Source: an uncultured Tolumonas sp. (GTDB lineage: Bacteria > Pseudomonadota > Gammaproteobacteria > Enterobacterales > Aeromonadaceae). From it: 64,000 nt of DNA. Shown piece after piece: positions 12,771 to 22,092 of this stretch (position 1 is the stretch's first letter; each line of letters starts with the position of its first letter). Location: NCBI RefSeq assembly GCF_963556105.2, contig NZ_OY829945.1, positions 415,001 to 479,000 of the forward strand, in the 5' to 3' direction. The translations under genes were made by a program, and so were the position numbers. Under the pieces are notes generated by a model that was not told the origin of the DNA, ran no database searches, and was given only the letters and a program-made list of their open reading frames with translations.

Positions 12771-13410
12771 ATTCGACTTCGTCTACGAGCGCATCGGGAT
12801 CGATTTCAGGCTGATACCAGTCGGATAAAATCCGGGTCACTTCAGGTACACCAATACCTTTCAGAGATGAGAAAGCCTCAACTTTGACGCGATCACCAAA
12901 CACCATGGTGGCTTTACGCACTTGCTGCACAATGGTCCGACGTGGGTTGGCATTTAATTTATCGGCTTTTGTTAACAGCACCAGAATGTTCAGATCGCTA
13001 TTCGATGCCCATTCCAGCATTTGCAGATCGAGATCTTTCAGTGGGTGACGGATATCCATCAACAACACCAGTGCATGCAGCGATTCACGTTTTTGCAGAT
13101 ATTCTGATAATGCCGCCTGCCATTTCAGCTTCATTTCGAGCGGCACTTGCGCATAACCGTAACCAGGTAAGTCGACTAAACGTTTGCCGGGTTCCAGCTC
13201 AAATAAGTTGATCAGCTGAGTCCGGCCCGGGGTTTTACTGGTTCTGGCTAATTGTCTATGCTGTGTTAATGCATTCAGTGCAGATGATTTACCTGCGTTG
13301 GAACGACCGGCAAAGGCGATCTCAATGCCACCGTCATTAGGAAGATGACGAATGTCCGGCGCACTGGTAACAAAATGCACCTTATTAAAATTCAGCAGCG
13401 GTGTATCCAA
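12769..13410 (-). CDS. engB: EngB (YihA/YsxC), ribosome biogenesis GTPase
   Basis: A TrmE-Era-EngA-EngB-Septin family GTPase of 213 residues needed for assembly of the 50S subunit. G1 is GRSNAGKSS (residues 35-43), the switch threonine region is [11 protein letters not shown]3 is DLPGYG and G4 is TKAD. The start is decided by the ribosome binding site: AGGA lies eight bases before the TTG at 13410, the frame is open upstream but has no ATG, and the family N-terminus ([20 protein letters not shown]) begins here. A TTG start suggests restrained translation. It converges on polA as in E. coli, though without spf between them. Confidence 0.95.
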   Translation of the reverse strand: MDTPLLNFNKVHFVTSAPDIRHLPNDGGIEIAFAGRSNAGKSSALNALTQHRQLARTSKTPGRTQLINLFELEPGKRLVDLPGYGYAQVPLEMKLKWQAALSEYLQKRESLHALVLLMDIRHPLKDLDLQMLEWASNSDLNILVLLTKADKLNANPRRTIVQQVRKATMVFGDRVKVEAFSSLKGIGVPEVTRILSDWYQPEIDPDALVDEVE

Positions 13411-13502
13411 AGTCGCAGTCCTGACTAAAAAGAGATTAAGGAGCTATGTTATCACAGACTGCAGCATAGCCCCAATGATCCGACAAGATGTGGTGCGGGA
13501 TG

Positions 13503-14189
13503 TTATAAGCCAAGTGAGGCTAACAGATCGTCGGAATCGTTATTGCCATTGCTATAAACGGCTTTATCTTCCGGGCTGTCTTGTTTCGAGGCTTCAGCGG
13601 CCAAAATTGCGTCTGGATCTAATTCCTGAGTCGTTTCAAAATCGTGTAATTGGATGAATTCGGTACGATCAATGGCCAATTCCAGATAGAAAATATTGTT
13701 TTTACCAGTATAAAAAGAGACCCGGCGCGCTTGCGGACGATCAAGATTGGTATCAATTGACAGCAATACTTGCTTATTGATGGTCAGCATTTTTGGTTGG
13801 CTTTGCGTGATGTGGGTTTTCAGTTCATGGCTAATTTTGCCAGTAAAATCACCCAGGATCTGGTTCATCAATTCACCCATAACGTTACCAACTTCATCGG
13901 AGGTGTGTTGGGTGGCCAGCTCTTCTTTCGGGATCCCCATTTGTACCAGGTAACTTTGGTACACTTCCAATGCGGCTGCGGCAGAAAAGTTGATCACTAC
14001 CAGACCAGAAAATGCACCATCAAACACCACAAAGCAGCCAATATCGGGTTTCAGGCTGGTTTTGGTGATCCGCTGGATCATGGGGGAATAATCAATCGGT
14101 GTTTGGGCCGCGGTTGAGAGGACATTTTTAACCGAGTTACATAAGGTAATCAGAATATCTTCAGTCGTAATGGGTTTGTTCTTTTTCAT
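13503..14189 (-). CDS. DUF3334-like protein with CheC/CheX-type features
   Basis: A cytosolic protein of 228 residues without signal peptide or membrane segments. The central region SDEVGNVMGELMNQILGDF resembles the conserved helix of CheC/CheX/FliY phosphatases (E-x2-N), and the flanking beta-rich parts (GCFVVFDGAFSGLVVINF, VLLSIDTNL) fit that fold. This matches the DUF3334 family of vibrios and relatives as I remember it. The last 40 residues are acidic and Asp/Ser/Asn-rich and probably disordered. A link to chemotaxis or two-component phosphorelay is possible, but no che or fli gene is nearby. It sits 92 bases before engB on the same strand. Confidence 0.6.
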   Translation of the reverse strand: MKKNKPITTEDILITLCNSVKNVLSTAAQTPIDYSPMIQRITKTSLKPDIGCFVVFDGAFSGLVVINFSAAAALEVYQSYLVQMGIPKEELATQHTSDEVGNVMGELMNQILGDFTGKISHELKTHITQSQPKMLTINKQVLLSIDTNLDRPQARRVSFYTGKNNIFYLELAIDRTEFIQLHDFETTQELDPDAILAAEASKQDSPEDKAVYSNGNNDSDDLLASLGL

Positions 14190-14309
14190 CGTTATGCCCT
14201 GTTAGCTGCGAGCTGTCGCAATAATCTGTTTGTGTCTTGTTGGACCTCACTTTGCCTGTGAGTTTCATCACTGTCTAGTCAACCGTAGTGACAGTGTGGT
14301 GTTGATCGA

Positions 14310-14555
14310 TCAACGCTGTATTTTTTTCACTTCTTGTATGCGGCGCATAACCGCCATTAATAACAACACTTGATAGGGCGTCATCATGAAAAAACCGACC
14401 ATCATCAACAATAACTCATAATAGGGATAATGCCATGCTTGCGGCCACCAATGGAGCCAGCCGAAGAATTCCAACCCACCCCACATGACCAGCAGTATCC
14501 CTGCCATATCTAACAGTAGCCAAGGTAGTGGAACCAGCAATTTTGTCTTATTCAT
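14310..14555 (-). CDS. Small two-helix inner-membrane protein, function unknown
   Basis: An 81-residue protein with two predicted membrane helices, about residues 8-30 (PLPWLLLDMAGILLVMWGG) and 45-68 (YELLLMMVGFFMMTPYQVLL). The C-terminus is basic and probably cytoplasmic (MRRIQEVKKIQR). The frame extends 14 codons further upstream, but the ATG at 14555 has CGGAG nine bases before it and starts naturally (MNKTKLLVPLPW). Tryptophan and tyrosine between the helices suggest an interface loop. Family membership is not recognised with confidence. Confidence 0.7.
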   Translation of the reverse strand: MNKTKLLVPLPWLLLDMAGILLVMWGGLEFFGWLHWWPQAWHYPYYELLLMMVGFFMMTPYQVLLLMAVMRRIQEVKKIQR

Positions 14556-14672
14556 GCATATAACTCCGGGTTGACATGATTGAGTCTCTGTCTTCAATTG
14601 ACCGATGCGATTGAATTCTATACATTTGCGGCGGCTTTTTTCTGAGCCAGGATAATTAAACTGGGAAAATAT

Positions 14673-15080
14673 ATGAAAAAGATAATTATGGCGGGATCTT
14701 TGTTAATTGCGGCGAGTGTTGCTCATGCAGGTCTATTAGATGCAGTGACGGATACGGCAACGGCAGTCACTTCAGCCAAGGATTCGGGTGTTTCAGCGGA
14801 TCAAGCAGTGAAAGCAATGCTGAAAACCAAGTTTCAGGAAAATGTCACCACTAAAGCCCAAGTAAAACAGAAACTGGGTGAACCGAAATCAACTGCCACT
14901 GAGGATTCACTGGAAGTGTGGACCTACGACATGGACAGCGTGAATAGTAAATTAAGCTCGGTAACCGGTATTGCAAAAGCCTTGGGTAAAGATACCTCTA
15001 AAATCGAGAAAGTGGTTGAACTGAAATTCGCCGGCGACGTTATGAAGAGCTACGCAGTGGTTGATGCCGCCGCAGGCTAA
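14673..15080 (+). CDS. Exported SmpA/OmlA-like small protein
   Basis: A 135-residue protein with a clear signal peptide (MKKIIMAGSLLIAASVAHA, cleaved before GLLDAV). It has no lipobox Cys, so it is likely soluble in the periplasm. The segment TTKAQVKQKLGEPKSTATEDSLEVWTYDM follows the pattern of the BamE/SmpA/OmlA fold, in which a T-x2-V-x3-LG-P-P helix is followed by a strand ending in W-x-Y. The mature N-terminus is Ala/Thr/Val-rich. It is transcribed alone and ends at a strong terminator. The role is unknown; a relation to envelope assembly is only suggested by the fold. Confidence 0.6.
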   Translation: MKKIIMAGSLLIAASVAHAGLLDAVTDTATAVTSAKDSGVSADQAVKAMLKTKFQENVTTKAQVKQKLGEPKSTATEDSLEVWTYDMDSVNSKLSSVTGIAKALGKDTSKIEKVVELKFAGDVMKSYAVVDAAAG

Positions 15081-15112
15081 CTGCTGAATATTTACCGCTC
15101 AACTTTAATGAT

Positions 15113-15144
15113 AAAAAAGTGCACATTCATCGTGCACTTTTTTA
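15113..15144. terminator. Bidirectional terminator between the OmlA-like gene and vgrG
   Basis: AAAAAAGTGCAC / GTGCACTTTTTT is a perfect inverted repeat around ATTCAT. It lies 33 bases after the rightward gene and touches the vgrG stop codon at 15142, so it serves both convergent transcripts. Confidence 0.9.
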
Positions 15145-17060
15145 TTTTGAGGTTGTTGGGGTTTTGAGTTCAGCAAGGCTTGGAATATGTGGTGTCAATG
15201 CCGGGCTACAACCGCCACCACTGTTGATGCGGATGCTGGCTCCTTGCAGTTTAATGCCCGAATTATCGAGTAGTAATGTACTGCCGCCGGCATCAAAACT
15301 CATGGCTGTTGTGGCTTCTAAAACCATGGTTTGTCCTGCTTGCACATGCAACTCTTGATCAACTTTGGCTAACCATTTTTCATTAATATGTAGATGTTGA
15401 TTTTGAAAGATACGGAGATCCTGATGGCCGGATATATTCGTCGCACGATTTTTATTAACAGTTAGATGTGTTTCACCGGATGTCTGTTGTATCTCTTTTC
15501 CGCCGATCATGTGATGCTCGTGCGCGCCAATCTCAGTACGGCCAGTGCGTTTTACTTTGCGATACCAGTTTCGTTGCGCATGCAGCACAATTTGTTCTTG
15601 GCCTTTTTTATCTTCAAAACGCAGCTCATTAAAACCACAGTCATCAGGGCTGGAACGGGTGCGAAAGCCACTTTGTGACTGGTTGGCAGGATATTGAATG
15701 GGCGGTGTATTCACGGCATTGTGCACACAACCAATGACGTAGGGGCGATCAATGTCATGTTCTAAAAAGGCCACTATCACTTCCTGACCAACTCGAGGCA
15801 GAAATTGCTGACCGTAACCAGCGCCGGCCCAGCCTTGAGCAACACGTAACCAACAGCTGGATTTTTCACCGCGACGGTTTTCCCGATCCCAATGAAATTG
15901 CACTTTAATTCGACCATATTCGTCGGTATAAATTTCCTGCTCATCAGGCCCAGTCACCAGCGCAGTTTGAAAACCATGTGGTTGTGGTTTTTCATGTGTG
16001 CAGGGCAGTGCGAACGGTGCATTTTTATGATGCAGCACCATCTGGTTTTGATAGTGGCTACGGCCTTCGGTTAGCTCTTTTAAAACTTGTGGTTGTTCGT
16101 CTTCATGTTGAATTGAAACCACTAACCACATTAGGTTTAATGCTGGGTGTGGATGATCGATTACTGGCAGGAAGCTACCGGGATAGAGATTTCGTACATT
16201 ACTGCACGCAAAAATACGCTGGTGCTCGAGTTGTTGCTGAGCAAGGATCAAACGGGCTTGAGTAGCCGCTAGTGACTGCGCATCATGTTGTGTCGCGTAC
16301 TGATACCATCCATGTCTGGCCTGTGGGGTATTACCGGTGAGATCAAACCGAGGGCGGGTGAAATCATATTCGTTCACCGTGGATTGATCGGCGGTGGCGG
16401 TGAATTGCCAGTCGAATTGGGTCAGTACGGGATGCTCGGGGTTCTGTCCGGAGTCGGGTTGATAACTGACCGGATCAACCTTCGGACAATGTTCCTGACC
16501 ATCGACAAACACCATCGTATACTGGTCTGCGGTATGTTCAAAATAGTAGAACAGCCCATGCCATTCACATAATCGCTGTAAGAAATGTAGATCGGTTTCA
16601 GCATATTGTACGCAGTAGGTGAGTAATGGCTGTGCGCGGGTGGTTTGTACGCGTAGTGCGGCGGGGTTTAACCCGGCTTGTTGCCAGATCTCCTGAAGAA
16701 TATCGGTGACAGATTGCTGTTGGAATATTCGCTGGTTGGTGCGGAAGTGCAGCAATTCTGCCTGGGGGGCAAGCTGGAATCGGTAGTGATGATGGTGATT
16801 ATCACTTTTGATATGACCCGCACTCAGCACCATGCCATGAATAAAACGAGGTTGCGGTCTGTTTTGTAAAGTCAGACACGCGGTTTGATGCTGCAATGCC
16901 ATGATATCCAGTGCATCTGAATCACAGACCACATCAATTTCAAAACGGTAGTTTTGTCCTAATGTTTCTTCGCCGGGAAAAAACGTAATACACTTAATTC
17001 TTCACTGCAGCCATCGACGGTAAACAAAAACTGCGCTTCGTTTGCAGAAAAAAACCACAT
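15142..17060 (-). pseudogene. vgrG: vgrG, type VI secretion spike protein, with a frameshift on a slippery heptamer
   Basis: VgrG forms the trimeric puncturing tip of the type VI secretion system. The ATG at 17060 follows GGAAGGG by seven bases and opens with MWFFSANEAQFLFTVDGC, but this frame ends at 16959. The rest of the protein is read in the -1 frame down to 15142. The junction is CGT TTT TTC CCG. One more T, or a -1 ribosomal shift on T TTT TTC, restores RFFPGEETLG and a 639-residue VgrG. The gp27/gp44-like and gp5-like parts are then complete (VIAFLEHDIDRPYVIGCVHN, DLRIFQNQHLHI). There is no long C-terminal effector extension. Upstream is hcp. No other type VI genes are in the window, so this is an orphan pair. 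Whether it is a true lesion, a sequencing error or a programmed shift is open. Confidence 0.85.
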
Positions 17061-17101
17061 GTATTGACCCTTCCAAATAGCTAATCGCTAACAACGCGTC
17101 G

Positions 17102-17137
17102 AAAAAAAAGACACCGCATTCCTAAGGGAATGCAGTG
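17102..17137 (-). terminator. Terminator between hcp and vgrG
   Basis: On the minus strand CACTGCATTCC and GGAATGCGGTG form an 11-bp stem with one wobble pair around CTTA. The sequence TCTTTTTTTT follows. It lies 31 bases after the hcp stop and 41 bases before the vgrG start, so hcp should be made in large excess over vgrG. Confidence 0.88.
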
Positions 17138-17168
17138 TGGTTTGCACCGCAATTTACGGGTTAGGTAT

Positions 17169-17689
17169 TTAAGCCGAAATAGGTGAACGCCAGTCATCAG
17201 AGCCAGAAAGTACCTGAGACTTCGTGTGTCCATTTGATGGCACGATAAGTCATGTAGATATCTTCCAAATGGGTGAAATGTGCCAAAGAGGGATCTTGGC
17301 AATTGGGCATGCGTGCTTGTACGTCGACCACGATGGCATCGGTCAGCTCGGTGGTGAAATAATGCTCCTGCGTGCCGGCAGCAGAAGTGCGATACCATTT
17401 GATTTTGACGCTTGGCAGACGTTCACCGGAAGTGAGGGAGTTATAGATCAGCGGTGAACATTTATCGAAAACCTTACTGATTTTGACTGGTTTATGCACG
17501 CGTTGACCAGAAGGCTGACCCCGAATGCGGATCGCGAGGTAATACCACCTGATGTTCAAAACCTTGCACCATGACTTCAACTTCGTGGCCTTCCTGATAG
17601 ATATTCCCTACAGAGGCTTCAGTAAATGTGCCAGCGGTGATCAGGCCTTGTTTTTCACCATTAATGGTCATATACGCGGGAGTTGGCAT
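17169..17689 (-). pseudogene. hcp: hcp, type VI secretion tube protein, with two single-base insertions
   Basis: Hcp stacks as hexamers to form the inner tube of the type VI system. The ATG at 17689 follows AGGAG and begins MPTPAYMTINGEKQGLITAG, a typical Hcp1 N-terminus. The frame breaks at 17519-17522, where GGGG replaces an expected GGG after PRDPHSG. It continues one frame over with QPSGQRVHKPVKISKVFDK, then breaks again near 17208-17212, where an extra T interrupts HEVSGT. Removing both bases gives a 172-residue protein ending SGSDDWRSPISA, exactly the length of Hcp1. As written, the gene would yield only 65 residues. A sigma-54-type promoter precedes it and a terminator follows it. Confidence 0.88.
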
Positions 17690-17742
17690 GTTCGTGCTCC
17701 TAATTATTGTTCGATGCCGGAATTGGCATTCGGCACAGATAG

Positions 17743-17758
17743 AGCAGGGAATATGCCA
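17743..17758 (-). promoter_or_regulatory. Sigma-54 (-24/-12) promoter candidate for hcp
   Basis: The minus strand reads TGGCATATTCCCTGCT, matching the consensus TGGCAC-N5-TTGCW at the invariant GG and GC with correct spacing. It is about 55 bases before the hcp ATG, so the transcript would start near 17732. In Vibrio and Aeromonas hcp operons are known to use sigma-54 with a VasH-type activator. The rest of the 303-base hcp-cytochrome gap shows nothing further except a TGCCG/CGGCA hairpin in the untranslated leader (about 17715-17735). Confidence 0.6.
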
Positions 17759-17992
17759 GCGCTGAATTTAAATATAACAAATTGATAAGTAAGGATTTAT
17801 ATTTTTATTTTGGTTTATCGGAGCCAGAGGGAAAACCAAGATGAGGATTAAAAGGCGACAGGGTTTTTAGCTAACTATTTGTTATTAAAGATGTTCGCTC
17901 TTGTGTGCAGAATTTGTGGCAGAGTGCAGTTTTTTGCGTAAATAACAGAGGGTATTGAGTAGGGCTCATTCCCTCTGTTATTTGTATCAGGC

Positions 17993-18577
17993 TTATTTAG
18001 GTTTTTTCTTATAACCACTCAGCATGGCATGCACCAGATTTTCGCGGGTCAGATGGCTGACCAGTACTACGGCCGTAATATGAATACCGGCGCCTAACAT
18101 GGTCAGATTGGCAAAAAACTCATGTACATCGCCCCAGTCAATAAAATCGGTCGCTGATGCAACGGTAGCTTGCCAGCCATCGATGGCATCACCGAGTGTA
18201 GACAACCAACCCGTCAGGCCAGTCAGTAATAAACCACTCAACAAGCAGATGATCATGACTGCACCGGCTGGGTTATGGCCTTCGTAATACGGATGTTCGC
18301 CCCGCAGCATAGCTCGCATGAAAGACATAAATTCAGCCGGATTCGGGATGAAATTTTTGAAACGAGCATTTTTAGAGCCGATGACGCCCCAGATCAACCG
18401 CGCCAGCACAAAACCAATTACGATGTAACCAGCATAGCGATGCAGGGTATTACCGCGCGCAAATGGCATGCCTCTATCCGACAACAAATAGTTGCAGAAA
18501 AACAGTGTGACGACAGTCCAGTGAAATATACGTACAAACGCATCCCACACTTTGACTTTTTCGGATGAAAATTCCAT
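17993..18577 (-). CDS. Cytochrome b561-type di-haem membrane protein
   Basis: A 194-residue inner-membrane protein of the bacterial cytochrome b561 / Ni-Fe hydrogenase b-subunit type. Four helices are visible, with conserved histidines in IFHW (His19), LHRYAG (His46), VHEFFAN (His152) and GIHITAV (His166) suited to binding two b haems. Such proteins pass electrons between quinones and periplasmic partners. The ATG at 18577 has AAAGGAG about seven bases upstream. No partner di-haem cytochrome c or hydrogenase subunit lies next to it, so the electron donor is unknown. Confidence 0.85.
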   Translation of the reverse strand: MEFSSEKVKVWDAFVRIFHWTVVTLFFCNYLLSDRGMPFARGNTLHRYAGYIVIGFVLARLIWGVIGSKNARFKNFIPNPAEFMSFMRAMLRGEHPYYEGHNPAGAVMIICLLSGLLLTGLTGWLSTLGDAIDGWQATVASATDFIDWGDVHEFFANLTMLGAGIHITAVVLVSHLTRENLVHAMLSGYKKKPK

Positions 18578-18761
18578 CGATTACTCCTTTACGGATGAAA
18601 GAGCTGGCTTATTTTTCTAAGCAGATAGTGATTAAGTTAACAGAGTTGCATTAATTTTTCATTAATCCGATTCGGCTGAATACTTGCTTAAAAAATGACC
18701 ATGGTGGTTGCAAATTCACTGCGTTAATATAGCAACAGGCCAGTAGTAATGGGGTTGTAAC

Positions 18762-20640
18762 ATGAAATTCAAGTTCGGCATGTTGGTTGGTTTACTTGTT
18801 TGTGGGCAGGTCGTTCAGGCGGAAGAGGACAACGCCTCTCCATTGTTGAAGATTGTACATTCGCAGGTAAATTATCAGTTAAATGCCGATGGCTCTTATA
18901 CCAAAACGGAAGAGCAGATCATCCAGCCACTGACCAAAGAAGGGGTGGAGATGATCGCCAGTGATAGTTTGGGTTTTAGCAGTAAACGGGAACAATTTAC
19001 TGCGATTCATGCTTACACCCAGAAAGCGGATGGCCGGAAACTGATGGTGAGTGAAGATAAGATCTTCACGCAGGAAGATCCCGCGGCACAAGGCGCACCG
19101 CAATATTCCGATTATAAATATCGCTCGTTTGCTTACCCCTGACGTCGAGGTAGGTGATCAGGTTGTATTGCAATCAACCCTCAAGGTTACAGAAGGCTCA
19201 TTTAAAAACCAGTTTACGGAAACCGAATCGGTGAATCCGGCGGTGGTCGTTGATCTGGCTGAAGTTTCGTTGTCACAACCGGTCAGCATGCCTGCGTTAA
19301 AATTGGATGTGCGTGGCTGGCAGGCTGCGAAAGTGACAGAAAAAGATGGTCAGCGTCATTATTACTGGAGCTATCGCCAACCGAAAGCAAGCCAAATCCA
19401 CGGCGATGATTATGTGTCCGCGATGGATTATGCCCCGTTGATCGTGATGAGTTCTTTTGCTGACTGGAAGCAGCTGGCAGCGGCTTACCATCAAGGCTCA
19501 GCTGATAAAGCGCTGCCTACCGAGTCAATTCGTCAATTGGCTGACAAAATTACTGCCGGTAAAACGGAACGTGATGATCAAGCAAAAGCATTGTATGACT
19601 GGGTGCGCATCAACATTCGCTATGTGGGGATCTGGCTGGGTAACGGCGGGATAGTGCCGCATAAAGCCGAAGATATCCTGCAAAATCGTTATGGTGACTG
19701 CAAAGATAAAGCAACGCTGTTACAGGCCTTGCTGGCAGCGAAAGATATTCCTAGCCAGCAGGTGTTGATCAATTTGGGTAGCAGTTTTTATCGCGCTAAA
19801 GTGGCCAATTCAGTGAGTTTTAATCATGCCATTTTATATGTGCCGGAATTGAAAACGTATTTGGATGCGACGGCCGAGCTGATCCCATTTGGTTCATTGC
19901 CGTTTGATGACAGTGGCAAACCGGTATTGCGTGAAGACGGCACCCTGGCAACGACACCACTGACTGCCGCCCAAAGCGATGCGTTACGAATTTCCAGTAA
20001 TCTGGAGCTGAACAGCGAAGGCAAGTGGACCGGCAAAACGCAGATCCAAGCGTTAGGTTCTTATAATCTGGCACTGCGTGGTATGGTGCTGGGGATTGAT
20101 CCACATCGTGAAGATCAATTTGTGAAACAGCACCTGCGGTTTGGTTTGCAGCGCGGTAGCGGGACGTTACACAAAACCGATCCTTATGCGTTGAATGACT
20201 CTTACCAAATCAGCTCAGATTATCGTTTAAGCAACCATATGCCGATGAAACAATACGGTGCGTTCCCGGTGCCGGCTGGTTTTGCTGCGCCGACCAATCT
20301 GGTTGATTATCTGTATTTGACCGAGGCGCCAATGCGGAAGTTGAATCGGGTTTGTCATCCGTCCAGTGTGGTGGAGGAAACGACGATCCGTTTACCGGAT
20401 AACCTGAAAGTGCAGTTCTTACCGCAGGATCAGGATATTGCCCGTGGTCGTTTCCACTACATGGCAAAATATAAACAGCAAGGCAATCAAATCAAAGTTG
20501 TGCGTCAAGCGTTGGACACCGGTAAAGTCGGTGTGTGTATACCAGATGAAGTCGCGCAACTGCATGAAATTGCGCAGGTGTTAAGTGAAGACCTGAATGC
20601 TCAGATTGGTTATCAACCGGTTACGCAAAAGCAGGGATGA
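18762..20640 (+). pseudogene. Exported DUF3857/transglutaminase-like protein, interrupted by one frameshift
   Basis: A signal peptide (MKFKFGMLVGLLVCGQVVQA) is followed by a DUF3857 beta domain to about residue 230 and then a transglutaminase-like core. The core triad can be seen: Cys in RYGDCKDKA, His in SFNHAILYV and Asp in YLDATAE. The first frame runs 18762-19142 and stops after YRSFAYP. The rest continues from DVEVGDQ in another frame to 20640. Deleting one C from the CCCC at 19136-19139 joins them into a 625-residue protein without any mismatch to the family pattern. The lesion is a homopolymer indel, like those in hcp and vgrG close by. The function of the family is poorly known; such proteins are usually periplasmic. 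Confidence 0.8.
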
Positions 20641-20644
20641 TGAA

Positions 20645-20672
20645 GAAAAAGCCACCTTCGGTGGCTTTTTTA
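20645..20672. terminator. Bidirectional terminator between the transglutaminase-like gene and spuC
   Basis: AAAAAGCCACC / GGTGGCTTTTT with a TTC loop lies directly after the rightward stop codon and before the stop of the leftward aminotransferase gene. It can end both. Confidence 0.92.
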
Positions 20673-20673
20673 T

Positions 20674-22077
20674 TTAACGGTTAATGAGCTGATGCTGAAA
20701 CTCATCGACACAACGTCGCGCCAGATCAACAAATTCATCGACCTGTTTGCGTGTCATCACCAATGGCGGTGCGGCGATCATGCTGTCGTGGGTGGCACGC
20801 ATGATGAGATTATTCTTAAAACAGACATCACGGCATTGCAGCGCTAACTCATCACCATTGGCAAAGCGTTTGCGACTGGCTTTATCTTCCACCAAAGTGA
20901 TGGCAAAGAAATAACCGAGACTGCGCACATCATCAACCAGTGGATGATCATCAAATGCATCATGCCAGCGCTGGTGGGCATAGGGCATCACTTCTGCCTT
21001 CATCTTTTCGATGATGCGCTCTTTTTGCAAAATGCGGATATTCGCCGCTGCGACCGCACACGCGACCGGATGACCGGAGTAGGTGAAGCCGTGGTTGAAA
21101 TCACCCGCCTGCATCAGCACTTCGGCAATACTGTCATGCACCAGCACGCCGCCAATCGGCATATAACCCGACGACAGCCCTTTCGCGATGGTCATCAGAT
21201 GTGGTTTGATGCCGTAATAATCGCTGCCAAACCATTCACCGGTGCGGCCAAAACCACAAATCACCTCATCGGCAATCAGCAAAATGCCGTAATGACCGCA
21301 AATGCGCTGAATTTCTGGCCAGTAAGTGGTGGGTGGAATGATGATGCCGCCAGCCCCTTGCACGGGTTCGCCGATAAAGGCGGCCACGTTTTCCACACCG
21401 ACTTCGAGGATTTTTTTCTCCAGTTCGCGCGCGGCCTTAATGCCGTACTCTTCCGGCGATAAATCGCCGCCATTGGCATACCAATACGGCTGTTCAATAT
21501 GCGTGATATTGGGGATCGGCAGATCGCCCTGAGCATGCATGTAATCCATGCCGCTCAAGCTGGCGCCACCAATGGTCGAGCCGTGATAGGCGTTAGTGCG
21601 TGAGATGATGACCTTTTTCTTCGGCTGACCGAGGCTGGCCCAGTAATGGCGCACCATGCGGATCACGGTGTCATTGCCTTCCGAACCGGAGTTGGTATAA
21701 AAAATATGGTTAAAACCGGTCGGTGCGACTTTGGTGACCAGTTCTGATAACTCAGCTACGGGCGGATGGGTGGTTTTGAAAAAGGTATTGTAAAACGGCA
21801 GCTCTAAAATCTGGTTATACGCAGCTTCCGCCAGTTCTTTGCGCCCGTAACCGATGTTGACACACCACAACCCCGACATGGCATCGAAGATCTTATTACC
21901 TTCTGAATCATAGAGATAAACACCATCGCCTTTGGTGATCACGCGACTGCCTTGCGCATTTAACGCGGCAGCATCCGAAAATGGGTGCAGGTGATGCGCG
22001 GCATCCATCTCCTGCCAGCGTTGGGTTTCCGGGTTGCCGTTGCGATTATTGGTTGAGTAAATCAGTGGGTTATTCAT
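20674..22077 (-). CDS. spuC: Class III aminotransferase, SpuC-like polyamine:pyruvate transaminase
   Basis: A cytosolic PLP enzyme of 467 residues that transfers amino groups from putrescine-type amines, or gamma-glutamyl polyamines, to pyruvate. Visible family features are the phosphate-binding YTNSGSEGNDT, the Asp-Glu pair in LLIADEVICGFGRTG (Asp270) and the Schiff-base lysine in MTIAKGLSSGY (Lys299). The strongest pointer to SpuC is context. It follows puuA and puuD homologues in the order spuA-spuB-spuC known from Pseudomonas aeruginosa, 15 bases after the synthetase. It could replace the amine oxidase PuuB of the E. coli pathway, which is not present here. Confidence 0.85.
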   Translation of the reverse strand: MNNPLIYSTNNRNGNPETQRWQEMDAAHHLHPFSDAAALNAQGSRVITKGDGVYLYDSEGNKIFDAMSGLWCVNIGYGRKELAEAAYNQILELPFYNTFFKTTHPPVAELSELVTKVAPTGFNHIFYTNSGSEGNDTVIRMVRHYWASLGQPKKKVIISRTNAYHGSTIGGASLSGMDYMHAQGDLPIPNITHIEQPYWYANGGDLSPEEYGIKAARELEKKILEVGVENVAAFIGEPVQGAGGIIIPPTTYWPEIQRICGHYGILLIADEVICGFGRTGEWFGSDYYGIKPHLMTIAKGLSSGYMPIGGVLVHDSIAEVLMQAGDFNHGFTYSGHPVACAVAAANIRILQKERIIEKMKAEVMPYAHQRWHDAFDDHPLVDDVRSLGYFFAITLVEDKASRKRFANGDELALQCRDVCFKNNLIMRATHDSMIAAPPLVMTRKQVDEFVDLARRCVDEFQHQLINR

Positions 22078-22092
22078 AAGTGCTCTCCGATC

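Noticed and set aside
14301-14314. Perfect palindrome GTTGATCGATCAAC
   Set aside because: It overlaps the stop codon of the small membrane protein gene, has no loop and no T tract; probably chance.
17081-17398. 105-codon minus-strand ORF after hcp
   Set aside because: It runs through the hcp 3' end in the wrong frame and across the hcp terminator.
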